Shown here in pieces: positions 33,080-47,605 of a stretch of DNA of 64,000 nt. The first letter of the stretch is position 1; every line of letters starts with the position of its first letter. The stretch spans positions 38,435 through 102,434 of the forward strand of contig PDHQ01000116.1 of assembly GCA_003339415.1 (NCBI GenBank). The letters run 5' to 3'. Under the pieces are notes generated by a model. It ran no database searches. It was given only the letters and a program-made list of their open reading frames with translations, and had not been told where the DNA came from. Both the position numbers and the translations under genes were made by a program. Source of the stretch: Ophiocordyceps camponoti-saundersi (nom. inval.) (taxonomy: Eukaryota; Ascomycota; Sordariomycetes; Hypocreales; Ophiocordycipitaceae).

Positions 33080-36000
33080 CACGACTTTAGACGATCGGGG
33101 TCCCTATTCGTTCTTAACGCTGTGATATTATAAGAATTTAGTGCTTTTTGCCTCTCGGAGTCCGACTCCGCTAAGGGAATAGCCCTAAACGCGGGGTTAC
33201 GGGGCGGCCCGCCTCCCGGTCCGCTATCAGTGCCGATAGTACTTAATAGCGGAACCCGGGGGCTTAACTAATCCTAATAATATTTACGTATAGGTAAAGG
33301 TTAATATAATATAGCTATTAACTCTAATAACTTATTTATTAATATTTTTCGAACTTTAATAAATCTTATCTTAAAATCTATATACGAAAAACTTATTAAG
33401 GTAATCTCCGCGTAAGATTTTCGCCCTATATAAGGTATCCTTAATATAATATTTACTAAGCTTTAATAGCGCTAATAAGCCTCTAAAAACTTATTTAGCT
33501 TACCCGTTATTATTTCCCGCGCTATTTAGAAATTAATCGAAGCTACCTTCTATAAGGTAATAGGTAAGGGGTTAAACTCCGCCCTCGGAGTTCTAATTTA
33601 GGCTAGCGTAATCGCGAGCTTCGCCCCGAACTCCGCCCCCCTTATAGCGCCCCTTATATACTTAATTCTAGCGAAAACGGAGAGGGAGGTACTTATATTA
33701 GTAAAAAATATCTTAATAATCGAGGGAGTTCTAGCGCTTACTTTCTAAAAAGTTATCTAGAAAGTTAACGAGGCTATAAGCTATTTTATAATAATTACTA
33801 TACGCTAATTTCTTAGCGGAGACTTTATAATTATATTTAACTTAGAGTATAAGGATTTTACTTTAAGGGATAAGTAAGTAGCCCGGGCTTTTAGAGCGGA
33901 GGCTAAGTATATACGCTAAACTTATATTATTATCGCTAAAAGTATTCGGACCTTAGTAGCTAACTATAATTATAATATACTATTTAATAGTATTAAGGAG
34001 GTAAATAAAGTTAACGTAGTCCGGGTAAAAGCACTCTAATCTTAATATACTTTTAGTAAAGATACCTCGCGGACTTATCTTATTATAAGCTAAAGTAGCG
34101 TAGAAAACGTAAATAAGCTTTACTTAAATAGAATAGTTATAAATACGGAGATAATTTACTATAAACTTTATAAGGACTCCGTATACTTTAAGTAATATTA
34201 TAAATACTTCTAATTCGGATATATTACTAAGTATTATTAGGAGCCCCCTTAATATAAATACTATATAGCTACCCTATATAATAGTAAAAAAAAGAACTAC
34301 TTTATATAAAAAGGAGAGAGACCTCGCTATTATATTTTATATAAGGGTATATACTTTATATAGTTAAAAGATTACTTAGAGTCTTAGAAATAATAAAGCT
34401 ACGCTAAGTCTAGTTTCCCTAATAAACTTTACTTTTTCTAATTATTATAGTCCGCTTAACTTTTAGCCCTTACTTAGCGGTAACTTTATAAAAATAGCGA
34501 AAGCTTCGTTACTATCTTCCTAAGAAAGCGAGCGTATTACGAATCTTCTAAAAATACGCCTTAGCGCTTATTTTATAGCACGCTACTTACTTAAGTCTCC
34601 CTAAAAAGCTCCTAACTTAGTAATACTTATAATAGCTATAAGCTATATAATAGACTCCGTAACTTATAACTAGCCTTATAATAATTTTAAGTAAAGTTTA
34701 TATTTATAAACTTTATATTATTAGAGTAATTATAGATAACTATTCCTAATACCTAATTCTTATAAAAATTATAACCTTATTATAAAATATATAAAAGATT
34801 AACCGCCTTATTTAATTCGCTTTATTTAGTAAGGAAAGTTATAATATTATCGCTATATAAGAATTTTAGCTTAATATATATAATTACCCTTTACTTCCGG
34901 AACTCGCTCTTTATTACTTTATCTAAGGTAAAAATAAAGCTCTCCTTTATATATATAAATAATACGAAATTTATAACTAAAACCTTATAATAAGGCTTAA
35001 CCTTACTAGAGTATTTTTCTATAATAGATTTTAAGTACTTACGGTTTACTCCCCGCCGCTTAGAATATATACTAGACCTCTCCTACGCTTATTACCCCCT
35101 CCTCTCTCCCTATATTCCGCTTTTAACTCCGCTCCGCTAGTTATCCTCGGCGATTTTAACGCCTATTATCCCTCTTAGGACCTCTACGATCGTACCTCCC
35201 CTTACTCCGCGGAGCTTCTCTCCGCTTTCTACTAACTTCGCCTCGAACTTTTTACCCCTCCTTACGAGATTACCTAAGAGGTATATAAGCGGAGGACTAG
35301 CATTATTAACTTAATTTAAAATACGCCCGATTATTTCCCTATATACCTTAGCTTAAATTTTAATTTTCTTAACTTTAACTATATCTCTTAATTTATATTT
35401 TTTATAATCTCTCCTTTTTTAAATTTTATATTAATATTATGCTAGAAATATTTTAATTTTAATATCTTATAAGTAAAAGTAAAAAACTAATTTTTATTTT
35501 CCGCTATTTAAGTAAAATTTATAGCGGATATTAAAAAGTTAATAATATAGCTATATAAGTAATTAAATATTATAGCTAACTTAATAGTTTTAAAATTACC
35601 CCGGCAATATAGTCCTTACTTATACTTATAATAGACCCCGGAGGTTATTTTCGTAATTTTAAATATAAAATATACTAAGCGGTATTAGTAAGTATAGCTA
35701 GACTTTAATTATTAGTAAGCGTATTAAAATATTATAATATAATAAAAATTATTTATTAAAAAAGCGAAAAGGGATAATTAAAAATAATTTCTCGCTTTTA
35801 TAAGTAGCGATTTTAATATTATATAATTTATAGCTTAGTAAGTAAGACTTTATAGCTAGGCTTTTTTAAAGCTTATATATACTCCTCCTTTTTAATAAGA
35901 TATAGACTCCGCCTTTTAATTATTTTTCTTCGAAAAATCGAAGCTTCTAGCTTATAAGTTTTTTCCCTATCTCTTAGAGAATACTCCGCACTTTCCTATC

Positions 36001-38805
36001 TCCGACTTTTTCCCCTTAATAAATATTCCCTCCTAAGTTACCGAAAATAAAGTCCGCTTTACCTTTTCTAATATTATATCGTAAAAGTCCGCTAAGCTTA
36101 ATAATATCCTTATTAGCTTTTTAAAAAGTTATAATTAACCCCTTATAGTAATTTTAATAAAGCTCCTCTAAGGATATATTATTTATAGATATTTCCTTAC
36201 TTAATATCGGACTTTTAACGTTATAGTTTTTTAAAAAGTAAGTAAAAGCCTAAAGGTTTATTAAATTCTAAGTAGCTATTATCTTATTTTCCTCCTTAAT
36301 ATTATAAGTAAGATTTTTAAAACCGTAATTATAAAGAAAATATCTTATATAGCGGAGTCCGTAAAAGTCTTACTATAAAGTTAGATAAGTAACTATCTTA
36401 ACTAGTTTACTAATAGCGCCCTACTCCTTTTAATAAAGTCTATCTATACCGCTTAAAGCTTTTAAGGCTCCGCTTCCCTCTTAATATTAGATATAATAGG
36501 CGCCTTTAACTATATCTTATACTTTAAGCTAATAGAAATCCTCGACTCCCTTAGCTTCCTTAGATAGATTATAGCTTTTCTTCGCTCTTACCTTTCTAAC
36601 CGTACCTCCCGCCTAAAAGTTAACGGTAGACTATCGGACTTTTTTCCTATTTTTACCGAAGTCTTTTAAGGCTCCCTGCTCTCTCTAATATTATTTATCT
36701 TATATATCTTATCTTTTTATAAACGCTTAGAATAGGCTATTAGTATACTTACTATTAAATTTATAAATAAAATTAATATTCTTAATACTAAGCGTACCTC
36801 TACTTAAGTCCGCTATTAGCTTAAATAAGCTTAAGGTATTTATTAGAACTAAATAGTAAAATATAAGATAACTTTCTAGCTACTTAAAAATAAGCTCCTC
36901 TATTTTATAAAAGCTTACTCCGCTAATATAATTTTATTAATCCTTAACGGGATTACTATTTAACTTATATAAGAGGTATATATACTTAGGGTTTAGATTT
37001 ATTATAAGCTTTAGTAAAAACCTTACCTTCGCTATTTTATAAAGAAGCTTAATTACTAATAGCTAGCTTTAACTAAACTTATATTATTTACTTAAAGCTT
37101 TTTACTCCTTTAAGTAAGGGAAGTTTATATTAAAGTTATTAAGTTCGCTATCGCTTTTAGCGCTATAATTTACTCTATTTTAACCTTACTAAGCGGTAAA
37201 CTTAAAGGCCCTATTTTTTAATAGCTAGCTATAACCTAATTTAAATATTTTTATATTATCTTTAAAGCGTACTAAGCTACCTTTTCCTATTATATCGAGT
37301 CTAAGTTTTTTATCCCTTTTATTAATATTTACCTATTTTACCGCGCTACTTATAGCTACTAACTCCTTTATATTAAAAAACTTATAGCTTATATCCGCTC
37401 CGCTTTAGAAAGAATCTCTATATACCTCCGCTAATAACGTAAAAGTTAGCCCCGCTTTACTTACGTTCCCCTTAAATCTTTTCGATCCTCCTTTACTATT
37501 TAGGTATAGACTCCGGATATCTCCTCTTAGTCTTTTAAAACTTTAAAAGCTTACCTTTACGAAGAGTAGCAGCTCCGCTAAAACTTTAAGGAGGGAAAGC
37601 TCCGAAAATATAGCTAGTTCTCTAGATACCTTACTAATAAACCGCCCCGATTAAAACCTAGTAACGCCTTATAAATCTATTAAGGTTTTCCGAAATTCCT
37701 TAGTAGCGCCCTAACTTAGCTTCGTAATAGTAAAATCAGCCTTAATAAGTTCCTTTATACTTATAATATTCTTATAATTTTAATTCCTTACTACTCTTAT
37801 AATAGTAAGGAAGATAAGATAGTAGCTTACTTTATTTTATAATATAAGCTTACTACTTATAAAAGAACGCTTTTACTTATATTTCTTATAAGTTTAATTT
37901 AAGATTATAAGGACTTTAATAAGGCCCTTAGTTATAAAGCTATTATAGGCCCTCTCGCCTTATAGTTTATCCGCTTATAACGCCTTTACTAATTTAACCT
38001 CTTTTTATTACTTTATAATATTTAAATATATTAAAATACTTAAGCGTAAAGTTTAAGCGTAAAGAATAGTTCTTAGTATTTTTACTATATAATTATTACT
38101 ATTTATTTACCTTATATTTTACTTTTACCTCTACCCCCTATTTTAATTAGCCCCGCTTAGCCCGCTTAGCCCTCTTACCCCTTTTCCTACTCCGCTCTCC
38201 GCCTTATCTTTTACGCCTAATAGTACCTTTAATATTTATAAGCTTATCCTCTAAGCTATTATTATCGCTCTTCGCCGCGCGCTTTAACGCCGCTAATATA
38301 AACTTTATAAAAGAAGGCTTTAGTACTTAAATAAGGTCCGGCTTGGGCTCTAGCTTCGTTACTTTCCTACCCTCTTTTTTTATACCTCTTATTACCTCCG
38401 CTCCGCTTACCTCCTTCTCTGCTCTGCCCGCCCCTTTAACTTTATCCGCCCTTTTCTTATTACCTCTAACTATTACCTAATCTAACCCGCTCCCTAATAT
38501 TAATATAATAATAATTAGCGTTTAGGCCGCCGCCCCGTCCTCTTTCGCCTCCGACTCCTTTTTCGGTATCGGCTTTTACTTTACCTTTAAGCGATTTAAG
38601 TTAAAAGTACGCTAAAGCTTAAAAATATTCTCCGGAATATATCTAGACTAGTTAACTCTAATATAATCCGCTATTACCTAATTAAAGTTACTCTAAACTT
38701 AATTAATATTATATATTATATTATATATAGAGGATTAAAGGTCTTATACTTTTATATATATCTTTAACCGAAACTCTTATAAAAATTTTATAATATAGTC
38801 CTTCT

Positions 38806-38846
38806 AAATAATAATAATAATAATAATAATAATTATTATTATTATA
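38806..38846. repeat. AAT/ATT microsatellite inside LINE A
   Basis: About nine AAT units followed directly by ATT units, making a short near-palindrome. No known role. Confidence 0.8.
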
Positions 38847-39960
38847 AATACCGCCTTCCTTACTTTTATTATAAACTTTATTATTATCGCTATAATTATT
38901 ATTAATTAAGCTAGCGCCTTTATTATTATATTCTCCGCTATTACCTTCGCTTCCTCTTTTATATCCGCTATTACCGCTTACTTTACTTATAGTCTAACTA
39001 TTATATTTATTACCGCCGCTATTATTATTATCGCTTTACCCCCCTCTCTGCCTCCCGCTTTACCTATACTAATAATTATCTATTTACTTAGTATTCTAAA
39101 ATAAGCTAATACCGGTATATAAGATTCCTAGAGAGAAATATTAATAGTTATTATAGTAGGAGTAATATTAAAGGCGGCCGCTAAAATAGCTAACCCCGCT
39201 AAGGCGCTTACTTATATTATTATCGTTATTATATTAAGTTAAAGCTTCGACGCTTTATTCCGCTTTTACGTATTATATAAGTTAACTTAAATTCTTTTTT
39301 ATTACTTACTATTAGCTATATCTAAAACTCCGCTCTACTCCGCTCCGCTTTACTTTATATTTACTAGTAAGCTACTTAGCTATTCTTCTCCGCTAATATA
39401 CCGCGCCGCTTTTATTATAGCGGTACGTAACTCCTCCGAATATATTTATAACTTAGTTAGTACTCTAAGCTTTAATTTTAGCTTAACCTCTAGCACTATT
39501 TACCTCTTAATACTTATACTAAGCTTTAATATAATTATAATAATTAGCTAATTATAAGCTTATATATTTTATTAGCTTTATATATAGCTAGCGCTATATA
39601 ATATTATTTACCTTATTATTTTTAGTATAAGATTTTATAATTAGCTAATTAAGCTATATATATAACGTAAGGGAGGTTACGAGGCTTACTATAAATAATC
39701 TTAAGTATATTCGTTATTATTACTTTATTAATATAGCTATATAACCTCTTTACCTTCTCTTTATTATAAAAGTTAAAAGGAAAGGTTAAGGGAGGGGGTT
39801 AAAAACGCACTTTTTTCTAAAAATAATAAAAAAAAGAAAAAAAGGAAAGGAAAAGGGAGGTAAAAAAGAAAAAGATATAGCCCCCCCCCTCTAATTACTA
39901 ATATATAATAAAGCGGCTACCCCGCTACTTTACCCTACCCCCTTTTAGATTTTCCTTCCT

Positions 39961-40070
39961 CCGCCCCGCCCCGCACCGCCTTGCTTTATACCGCCCCGCA
40001 CCGCCCCGCACCGCCCCGCGCTATATTATTACGCTATACCGCCCCGCCTTTTCCGCCCCGTACCTTATAA
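39961..40070 (+). repeat. CCGCCCCGCA minisatellite near the 3' end of LINE A
   Basis: Six or more copies of a 10-bp GC unit (CCGCCCCGCA and variants), broken once by TTGCTTTATA and once by a 20-bp AT spacer. It still contains CpA, which RIP removed from its flanks. Confidence 0.75.
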
Positions 40071-40327
40071 ACTTTCCTTTCTCCGCCCTCCCCTCCTTAC
40101 CTTACTTTCTTATATTATCCGAGACTACCCTTAGGTAATAAGCTTATTATATTATACCGCCGCTAGCTACCGCTATACCCTTATATAAGCATATAGTAAG
40201 CTTTTCCTTTATAGTTAGGGGGTTTTACCTTACTTTAGGGGATTTTTCCTACTTAATATATTATAGAAGCTCTAGATATTATAAAGGCCCCTAGTATATA
40301 AATAATAATAATAATAATAATAATAAT

Positions 40328-42067
40328 ACCTTTTACCGCTTAGAGGATAAAAAAATACTAAATAAGATCCGGACTGCTTTTAAAAATATCTTAATATTCT
40401 TTTTACGCTTCCCTCCTTATTAACTAATAAAATAATAGAAAGCTAAGCGGCCGCTAGAGGAATATATATATTAGGTTTAAATATAAGTAAAAAGTAATAT
40501 ATTACTTTTAGATAAGAAATATATAATAAACTTTCTCTGCTAGGACTAAAAAGTAAAGTAAGAAGATTTTAAAAACTAATTATATATAAGATATTTTAAG
40601 CTTACCTTATTTCCCTTTAATTTCTCGCTTTACCTTAATAAGGTAAAGTTATTTAAAAAATATAAAAACTTATTAAAATATATTAATATTATAATTATAT
40701 AATTATATATAGGTAAGATTAGTTTTAAAAAGTTCCTCTTTTATAAACGTATATTAGAAATAGTTCCTTTTTTATATTAATATAAAACTAAATTAGAGAA
40801 TACTTACTATTTACTTTTTTAATACCTTAACTTAGTTTAATAGCGCTACGAATTACCCTAGCTTATCTCTTTTAATATTAAATTATATTTAAAGCTTAAC
40901 CGCTACTTATCTATAGCTATAATTATAAAATAAATACTTTAATATATTAATTTATATTAATTCTAAGTTATTAATTTACTTTATACTAACGCTCTTAAGT
41001 TTAACTAAGATTAAATATAGTTTTATTTTATATAAAATATTATAATTATAATATTATTAATTTACTTACTTTATTTATAATTTACTTTATATTTTAAAGG
41101 AATTTATATTTATTATATTTAAATTATTATCCCCTCTTTTATCTAATAACTCCTTAACTTTTCCGGCCCCCTTATTAGTAAACGTAGCTATAAACTAATA
41201 CTAGCCTTAAAATATAAGCTTATTTAGCGTAAAGCTACTAATACTTAAAGTAAGTTAAGTCTTACTTAAAGTTATTATAAGCGTAATAGCTTATAATAAG
41301 CTTATTATAATAATTAGCTATAATATAATCGCTTATTATTATAATAAGCTTAAAGTAATAATTGGCTAAAATATAGTTATTAATTATTAAAATAAGCTTA
41401 GAGTAATAACTAAATCTAATATAGCCGCGGGCTATATATTATTAAAAGTAATTATTATTAGCGTTAGCTTATTATCTTTATTAAGGAATAACTTAGTTAA
41501 TTTTAAGATTTCTAAGTATTTTAATAATAGCTTATAACCGCGGAGCCTCTTATATTTCTTTAATACTCTACTAAGGTATAGCTTAAGCTTATTCTTCTCT
41601 AGTAATTCTAAGTTAGCGAGAGGTAAGTTATATTAAAAACTAAGTAACTAAAACTCTTAACTAATACTAAGCGACTATATAACTTAAAGCTAGGTAACTC
41701 TAAGCGTTTAAGAGATATAAAACTTAGCTAAAGCTATTCTTATTATAATAGCGCTATTAATTATTATAATTATATAAGTATTTATAGCCGCTAGAATAGC
41801 TATTATCTTAACCGGAGTTATTTTTACTATAAGCGACTTAGTAACTTTCTTTTTAGTTAAGCTTAATTTTATAATACTTAATAGTAGTATAGTTTTAAAC
41901 CCTAAACTTTTACTATTACCTTAGCTAAAACTAACTTAGCATAAGCTCCCTTTTTTACTCTTTTTAATATATACCTTAGTAAAATATAAATACTTTAAGT
42001 TAATAATAAAAATAAATAGTAAGTTATTATTATTATTATTATTATTAATATTTAATATAATTATAAG
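40328..42067 (+). mobile_element. RIP-mutated DNA between LINE A and LINE B
   Basis: Possibly the continuation of LINE D displaced by LINE A, but no diagnostic block was secure. It holds a TTA-repeat (about 42024-42049) just before LINE B, which could be the 3' tail of another non-LTR element. No open frame. Confidence 0.35.
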
Positions 42068-45000
42068 CACGACTTTAGATAATTAGGGTCCCTGTTTATA
42101 CTTAACGCTATAATATTATAAGAATTTAATACTTTTTACCTCTTAGAGTCTAACTCCGCTAAAAGAATAACCTTAAACGTAAGGTTATAAAGTAATCCGC
42201 CTCTTAGTTTACTATTTATATTAATAATACTTAATAGCGGGACTTAGGGGCTTAATTAATCCTAATAATATTTATATATAAGTAAAAGTTAATATAATAC
42301 CGCTACTAACTTTAATAATTTATTTATTAAGATTTTTTAAACCTTAATAAATTTTATTTTTAAATCTATATATAAAAAACTTACTAAGGTAATCTTTATA
42401 TAAAATTTTCGCCTTATATAAAGTATCTTTAATATAGCGTTTACTAAGCTTTAATAGCGTTAATAAGCCTCCGAGAACTTATTTACCTTACTTATTATTA
42501 TCTCCCGCGCTATTTAGAAATTAGTTAAAGCCGCCTTTTATAAAGTAATAAGTAAGAAATTAGATTTTACCTTTAAAGCTTTAACTTAGGCTAGCGTAAT
42601 TACGAACTTTACCCTAAACTCTGCCCCCTTTATAATACCCCTTATATAGCTAGTTTTAGTAAGAATAGAGAGGGAGGTATTTATATTAGTAAAAGATATC
42701 TTAATAGTTAATAGATTTTTAGCGCCTACTTTTTAAAAAGTTATCTAAAAAGTTAATAAAGCTATAAGCTATTTTATAATAATTATTACGCGCTAATTTC
42801 CTAGCGGTAATTTTATTATTATATTTAACTTAAAATATAAGAATTTTACTTTTAAGAATAAATAGATAGCTTAAGCTTTTAGAGTAGAGGCTAAGTATAT
42901 ATATTAAACTTATATTATTATTGCTAAGGGTACTTAAACTTTAATAGCTAACTATAATTATAACGCGCTATTTAGTATTATTAGAAAAGTAAATAAAGTT
43001 AATATAATCTAAGTAAAAGTATTTTAACCTTAGTATATTATTAATAGAGAAGCCTTATAAACTTATCTTATTATAAGCTTAAATAGCGTAAAAGATATAA
43101 ATAAGCTTTACTTAAATAAAGTAATTATAAACGCGAAAATAATTTACTATAAACTTTATAAGGATTTTATATATTTTAAGTAATATTTTAGATATTTCTA
43201 ATTTAAGTATATTATTAAATATTATTAAAAGTCTTTTTAATATAATATTTACGTAGCTATTTTATATAATAGCGGAGAAAAAAAATTACTTTATATAAAA
43301 AGAAAAAAGACCCCGCTATTATATTTTATATAAGAGTATATATTTTATATAGTTAAAAGATTACTTAGAGTTTTAAAAATAGTAAAGCTATACTAAGTTT
43401 AGCTTTCTTAATAAACTTTACTTTTTCTAATTATCGTAATTTACTTAACTTTTAGCGTTTACTTAGCGGTAATTTTATAAAAATAGCAAAAGCTTTATTA
43501 TAGTTTTTTTAAGGAAGCGAGTATATTATAAATTCTCTAAAAATACGCCTTAGCGATCTTTTTATAATATATTACTTACTTAAGTTTTCTTAAAAAGCTC
43601 TTAACTTAATAATACTTATAAAAGCTATAAGCTATATAATAAACTTTATAACTTATAACTAGCTTTATAATAATCCTAAATAAAATTTATATTAGTAAAC
43701 TTTATATAATTAAAATAATTATAAATAGTTATTTTTAATATTTAATTTTTATAAAAATTATAATTTTATTATAAAATATATAAAAAATTAATTACTTTAT
43801 TTAGCTTATTTTATTTAATAAGGAAAGCTATAATATTATCGCTATATAAAAATTCTAACTTAATATATATAATTATTTTTTATTTTCTAAACTTATTTCT
43901 TATTACTTTATTTTAAATAAAAATAAAACTCTTTTTTATATATATAAATAATATAAAGTTAGTAACTAAAACTTTATTATAAAGCTTAATTTTAATAAAA
44001 TCTCTTTTTATAATAAGCTTTAAATATTTATTATTTACTCCTTACTATTTAAAATATATATTAAACCTTTTTTATATTTATTACCTTCTCCTCTTTTTTA
44101 TATTTTACTTTTACCTTTTCTTTACTAATTATTTTTAGCGATTTTAACGCTTATTACCCCTTTTAGGACCTTTACGAATATACCTCCTTTTACTCCGCGG
44201 AGCTTCTCTCTGCTTTTTACTAACTTTACCTCGAATTCCTTACCCTTTTTTATAAAATTACTTAGAAAATATATAAGCGGAGGGCTAATATTATAAACTT
44301 AATTTAAAATATATTTAATTATTTTTTTATATATTTTAGCTTAGATTTTAATTTTTTTAATTTTAATTATATTTTTTAATTTTTATTATTTATTATTTTT
44401 TTAAATTTTATTTTAATATTATATTAGAAATATTTTAATTTTAATATTTTATAAATAAAAGTAAAAAATTACTTTTTTTTTTATTATTTAAATAAAATTT
44501 ATAATAAATATTAAAAAATAAGTAATATAGCTATATAAATAATTAAATATTATAGTTAACTTAATAGTTTTAAAATTACCTTAATAATATACTCTTTATT
44601 TATATTTATAATAAGTTTTAAAAATTATTTTTATAATTATAAATATAAAATATATTAAATAATATTAATAAATATACTTAAACTTTAATTATTAATAAGT
44701 ATATTAAAATATTATAATATAATAAAAATTATTTATTAAAAAAGCGAAAAAAGATAATTAAAAGCGATTTTTTACTTTTATATATAGTAATTTTAATATT
44801 ATATAGTTTATAGCTTAATAAGTAAGATTTCGTAGCTAGGCTTTTTAAAGCTTATATATATTTTTTTTTAATAAGATATAGACTCCGCTTTTTAATTCTT
44901 TTTTTTTAAAAAATTAAAGCTTTTAGCTTATAAATTCTTTCCTTATCTTTTAGAAAATACCTTATATTTTCCTATTTTTAACTTTTTCCCTTTAATAAAT

Positions 45001-47605
45001 ATTCCCTTTTAAGTTATTAAAAATAAAATCCGCTTTACTATTTTTAATATTATATTATAAAAATCCGCTAAGCTTAATTATATCTTTATTAGCTTTTTAA
45101 AAAATTATAAATAACCCCTTATAATAATCTTAACTAAGCTTTTTTAAAGATATATTACTTATAAATATTTTTTTACTTAATATTAAACTTTTAATATTAC
45201 GGTTTTTTAAAAAGTAAAAAAAAGCTTAGAGGTTTATTATACTTTAAGCAGCTATTATCTTATCTCCCTCTTTAATATTATAAATAAGATTTTTAAAATT
45301 ATATTAGCGAAGAAAATATCTTATATAGTAAAGTTTATAAGAATCTTATTATAAAGTTAAATAAGTAATTAGCTTAACCGGTTTACTAATAGCGCTTTAC
45401 TCCTCTTAATAAAGTTTATTTATATTATTTAAAGCTTTTAAAGCTCCGCTTTTTTCCTAATATTTAATATAATAAGCGCTTTTAATTATATTTTATATTT
45501 TAAGGTAATAAAAATCTTTAATTTTTTTAGCTTCCCTAAATAAATTATAGCTTTCCTCCGCTCTTATTTTTTTAACTATACCTTTTACTTAAAAGTTAAT
45601 AGTAAACTATTAAATCTTTTTTTTATTTTTACTAGAGTTTCTTAAAACTCCCCGCTCTCTCTAGTATTATTTATCTTATATATCTTATCTTTTTATAAGC
45701 GCTTAAAATAAATAATTAGTATACTTATTATTAAATTTATAAATAATATTACTATTTTTAGTATTAAGTATACTTTCGCTTAAGTCCGCTATTAGCTTAA
45801 ATAAGCTTAAAATATTAATTAAAATTAAATAGCAGAGTATAAAATAACTTCCTAGCTATTTAAAAATAAGCTCCTTTATTTTATAAAAGCTTATTTTACT
45901 AATATAACCTTATTAGTTTTTAATAAAATTACTATTTAATTAATATAAGAAATATATATATTTAAAGTTTAAATTTACTATAAACTTTAATAAAAACCTT
46001 ATTTTCGCTATTTTATAAAAAAGCTTAATTACTAATAGCTAGCTTTAACTAAGCTTATATTATCTACTTAAAGCTTTTTACTCCTCTAAGTAAGGGAAAT
46101 TTATATTAAAATTATTAAGTTTATAATTACTTTTAGTATTATAATTTACTCCGCTTTAACTTTACTAAGCGAAGAACTTAAAAGCTTTATTTTTTAATAG
46201 CTAGCTATAACTTAGTTTAAGTACCTTTATATTATTTCTAAGATATACTAAGCTACCTTTTCTTACTATATTAAGTCCGAAACCTTTATCCCTTTTATTA
46301 ATACTTACTTATTTTATTATATTACTTATAGCTATTAACTTCTTTATATTAAAAAACTTATAGCTTATATTTACTTTACTTTTAAGAAAATCTCTATATA
46401 CCTCCGCTAATAATATAGAGGCTAGCTTTATTTTACTTATATCCCCCTTAAATCCCTCTAATTTTTTTTTACTACTTAAGTATAAACTTTAAATATCTCC
46501 TTTTAATCTTTTAAGATTTTAAAAGCTTATTTTTACGAAAAGTAATAGCTATATTAAAACTCTAAAAAAAGAAAGCTTTAAAAGTATAGCTAGTCTTTTA
46601 AATACCTTACTAATAAACTACCTAATTAAAACTTAGTAACGCTTTATAAATTTATTAAAGCTTTTTAAAATTTCTTAATAGCGCCCTAACTTAGCTTTAT
46701 AATAATAAAATTAGCCTTAATAAGTTTCTTTATATTTATAATATTCTTATAATTATAACTCCTTATTACTTTTATAATAATAAGGAAGATAAAATAATAG
46801 CTTACTTTACTTTATATTATAAACTTACTATTTATAAAAAAACGCTTTTATTTATATTTTTTATAAGTTTAATCCGAAATTATAAAAACTTTAATAAAAT
46901 TTTTAATTATAAAGCTATTATAAGCTTTTTTACTTTATAATTTATCTACTTATAACGCCTCCGCTAATTTAACCTTTTTATATTATTTTATAATATTTAA
47001 ATATATTAAAATTCTTAAATATAAAGTTTAAGCGTAAAAGATAGTTTTTATTATTTTTATTATATAATTATTATTATCTATTTACTTTTTACCCCGCTTT
47101 TACTTTTACTTTATATTTTACTTAGCCCCGCTTAGCTTACTTAGCTTACTTACTCTTTTTCTCGCCTTACCCTCCGCCTTATCCTCCGCGCCTAATAATA
47201 TTTTTAACTCTTATAAGCTTATCTTCTAAGCTATTATTATTACTTTTTACTAAGCGCTTTAACGCCGCTAATATAGATTTTATAAAAGAAAGCTTTAATA
47301 TTTAAATAAAATCTAGCTTAAGCTTTAGCTTTTTTTTATTATTTCCTTTACCTTTATCTCCCCTGTTACCTCCTTATCTTCCTTCGCTCCGCTTACTTTT
47401 TTCGCTTTGCCCGCCCTTTTTTTTATCTCCTCTAATTATTATTTACTTTAATTTATTTCTTAATATTAATATAATAAAAATTAGCATTTAGGCCGCTACT
47501 TTATTTTTTACCTCTAATTCCTTTTTTAGCTTTAGCTCCCGCTTCTTTTTTAGGTAATTTAAGTTAAAAGTATATTAAAGTTTAAAAATATTTTTTAAGA
47601 TATAC
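42068..47605 (+). mobile_element. LINE B, second copy of the LINE A family, 3' end missing
   Basis: Aligns in direct orientation with 33080-38641 from CACGACTTTAGA onward: ORF1, endonuclease (GDFNA-type block near 44130) and reverse transcriptase relics at matching distances. The differences I checked are transitions, and LINE B is more AT-rich, having lost nearly all CpA/TpG. It stops near 47605 where element C begins, so the last 1.69 kb seen in LINE A is absent here. Confidence 0.78.

Larger units (their letters stand above)
33080..40327 (+). mobile_element. LINE A, complete Tad-like non-LTR retrotransposon (7.25 kb)
   Basis: The 5' end CACGACTTTAGACGATCGGG is shared with LINE B at 42068. 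ORF1 relic is about 33300-34600, with a CX2CX4HX4C knuckle-like segment near 34190-34240. ORF2 endonuclease is about 34730-35400, with LGDFNAHHPSWDLY-like sequence near 35149. Reverse transcriptase is about 36050-37100 (blocks like IPISFLK, IEGAF, FxDDxNIL). The C-terminal part and GC-rich 3' region follow. The 3' end has AGGGGGTTTTACC...GGGGATTTTTCCTACT (40216-40256) and an AAT tail ending about 40327. No frame is open. The first 200 bases keep more TpG/CpA than the rest. Confidence 0.8.
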
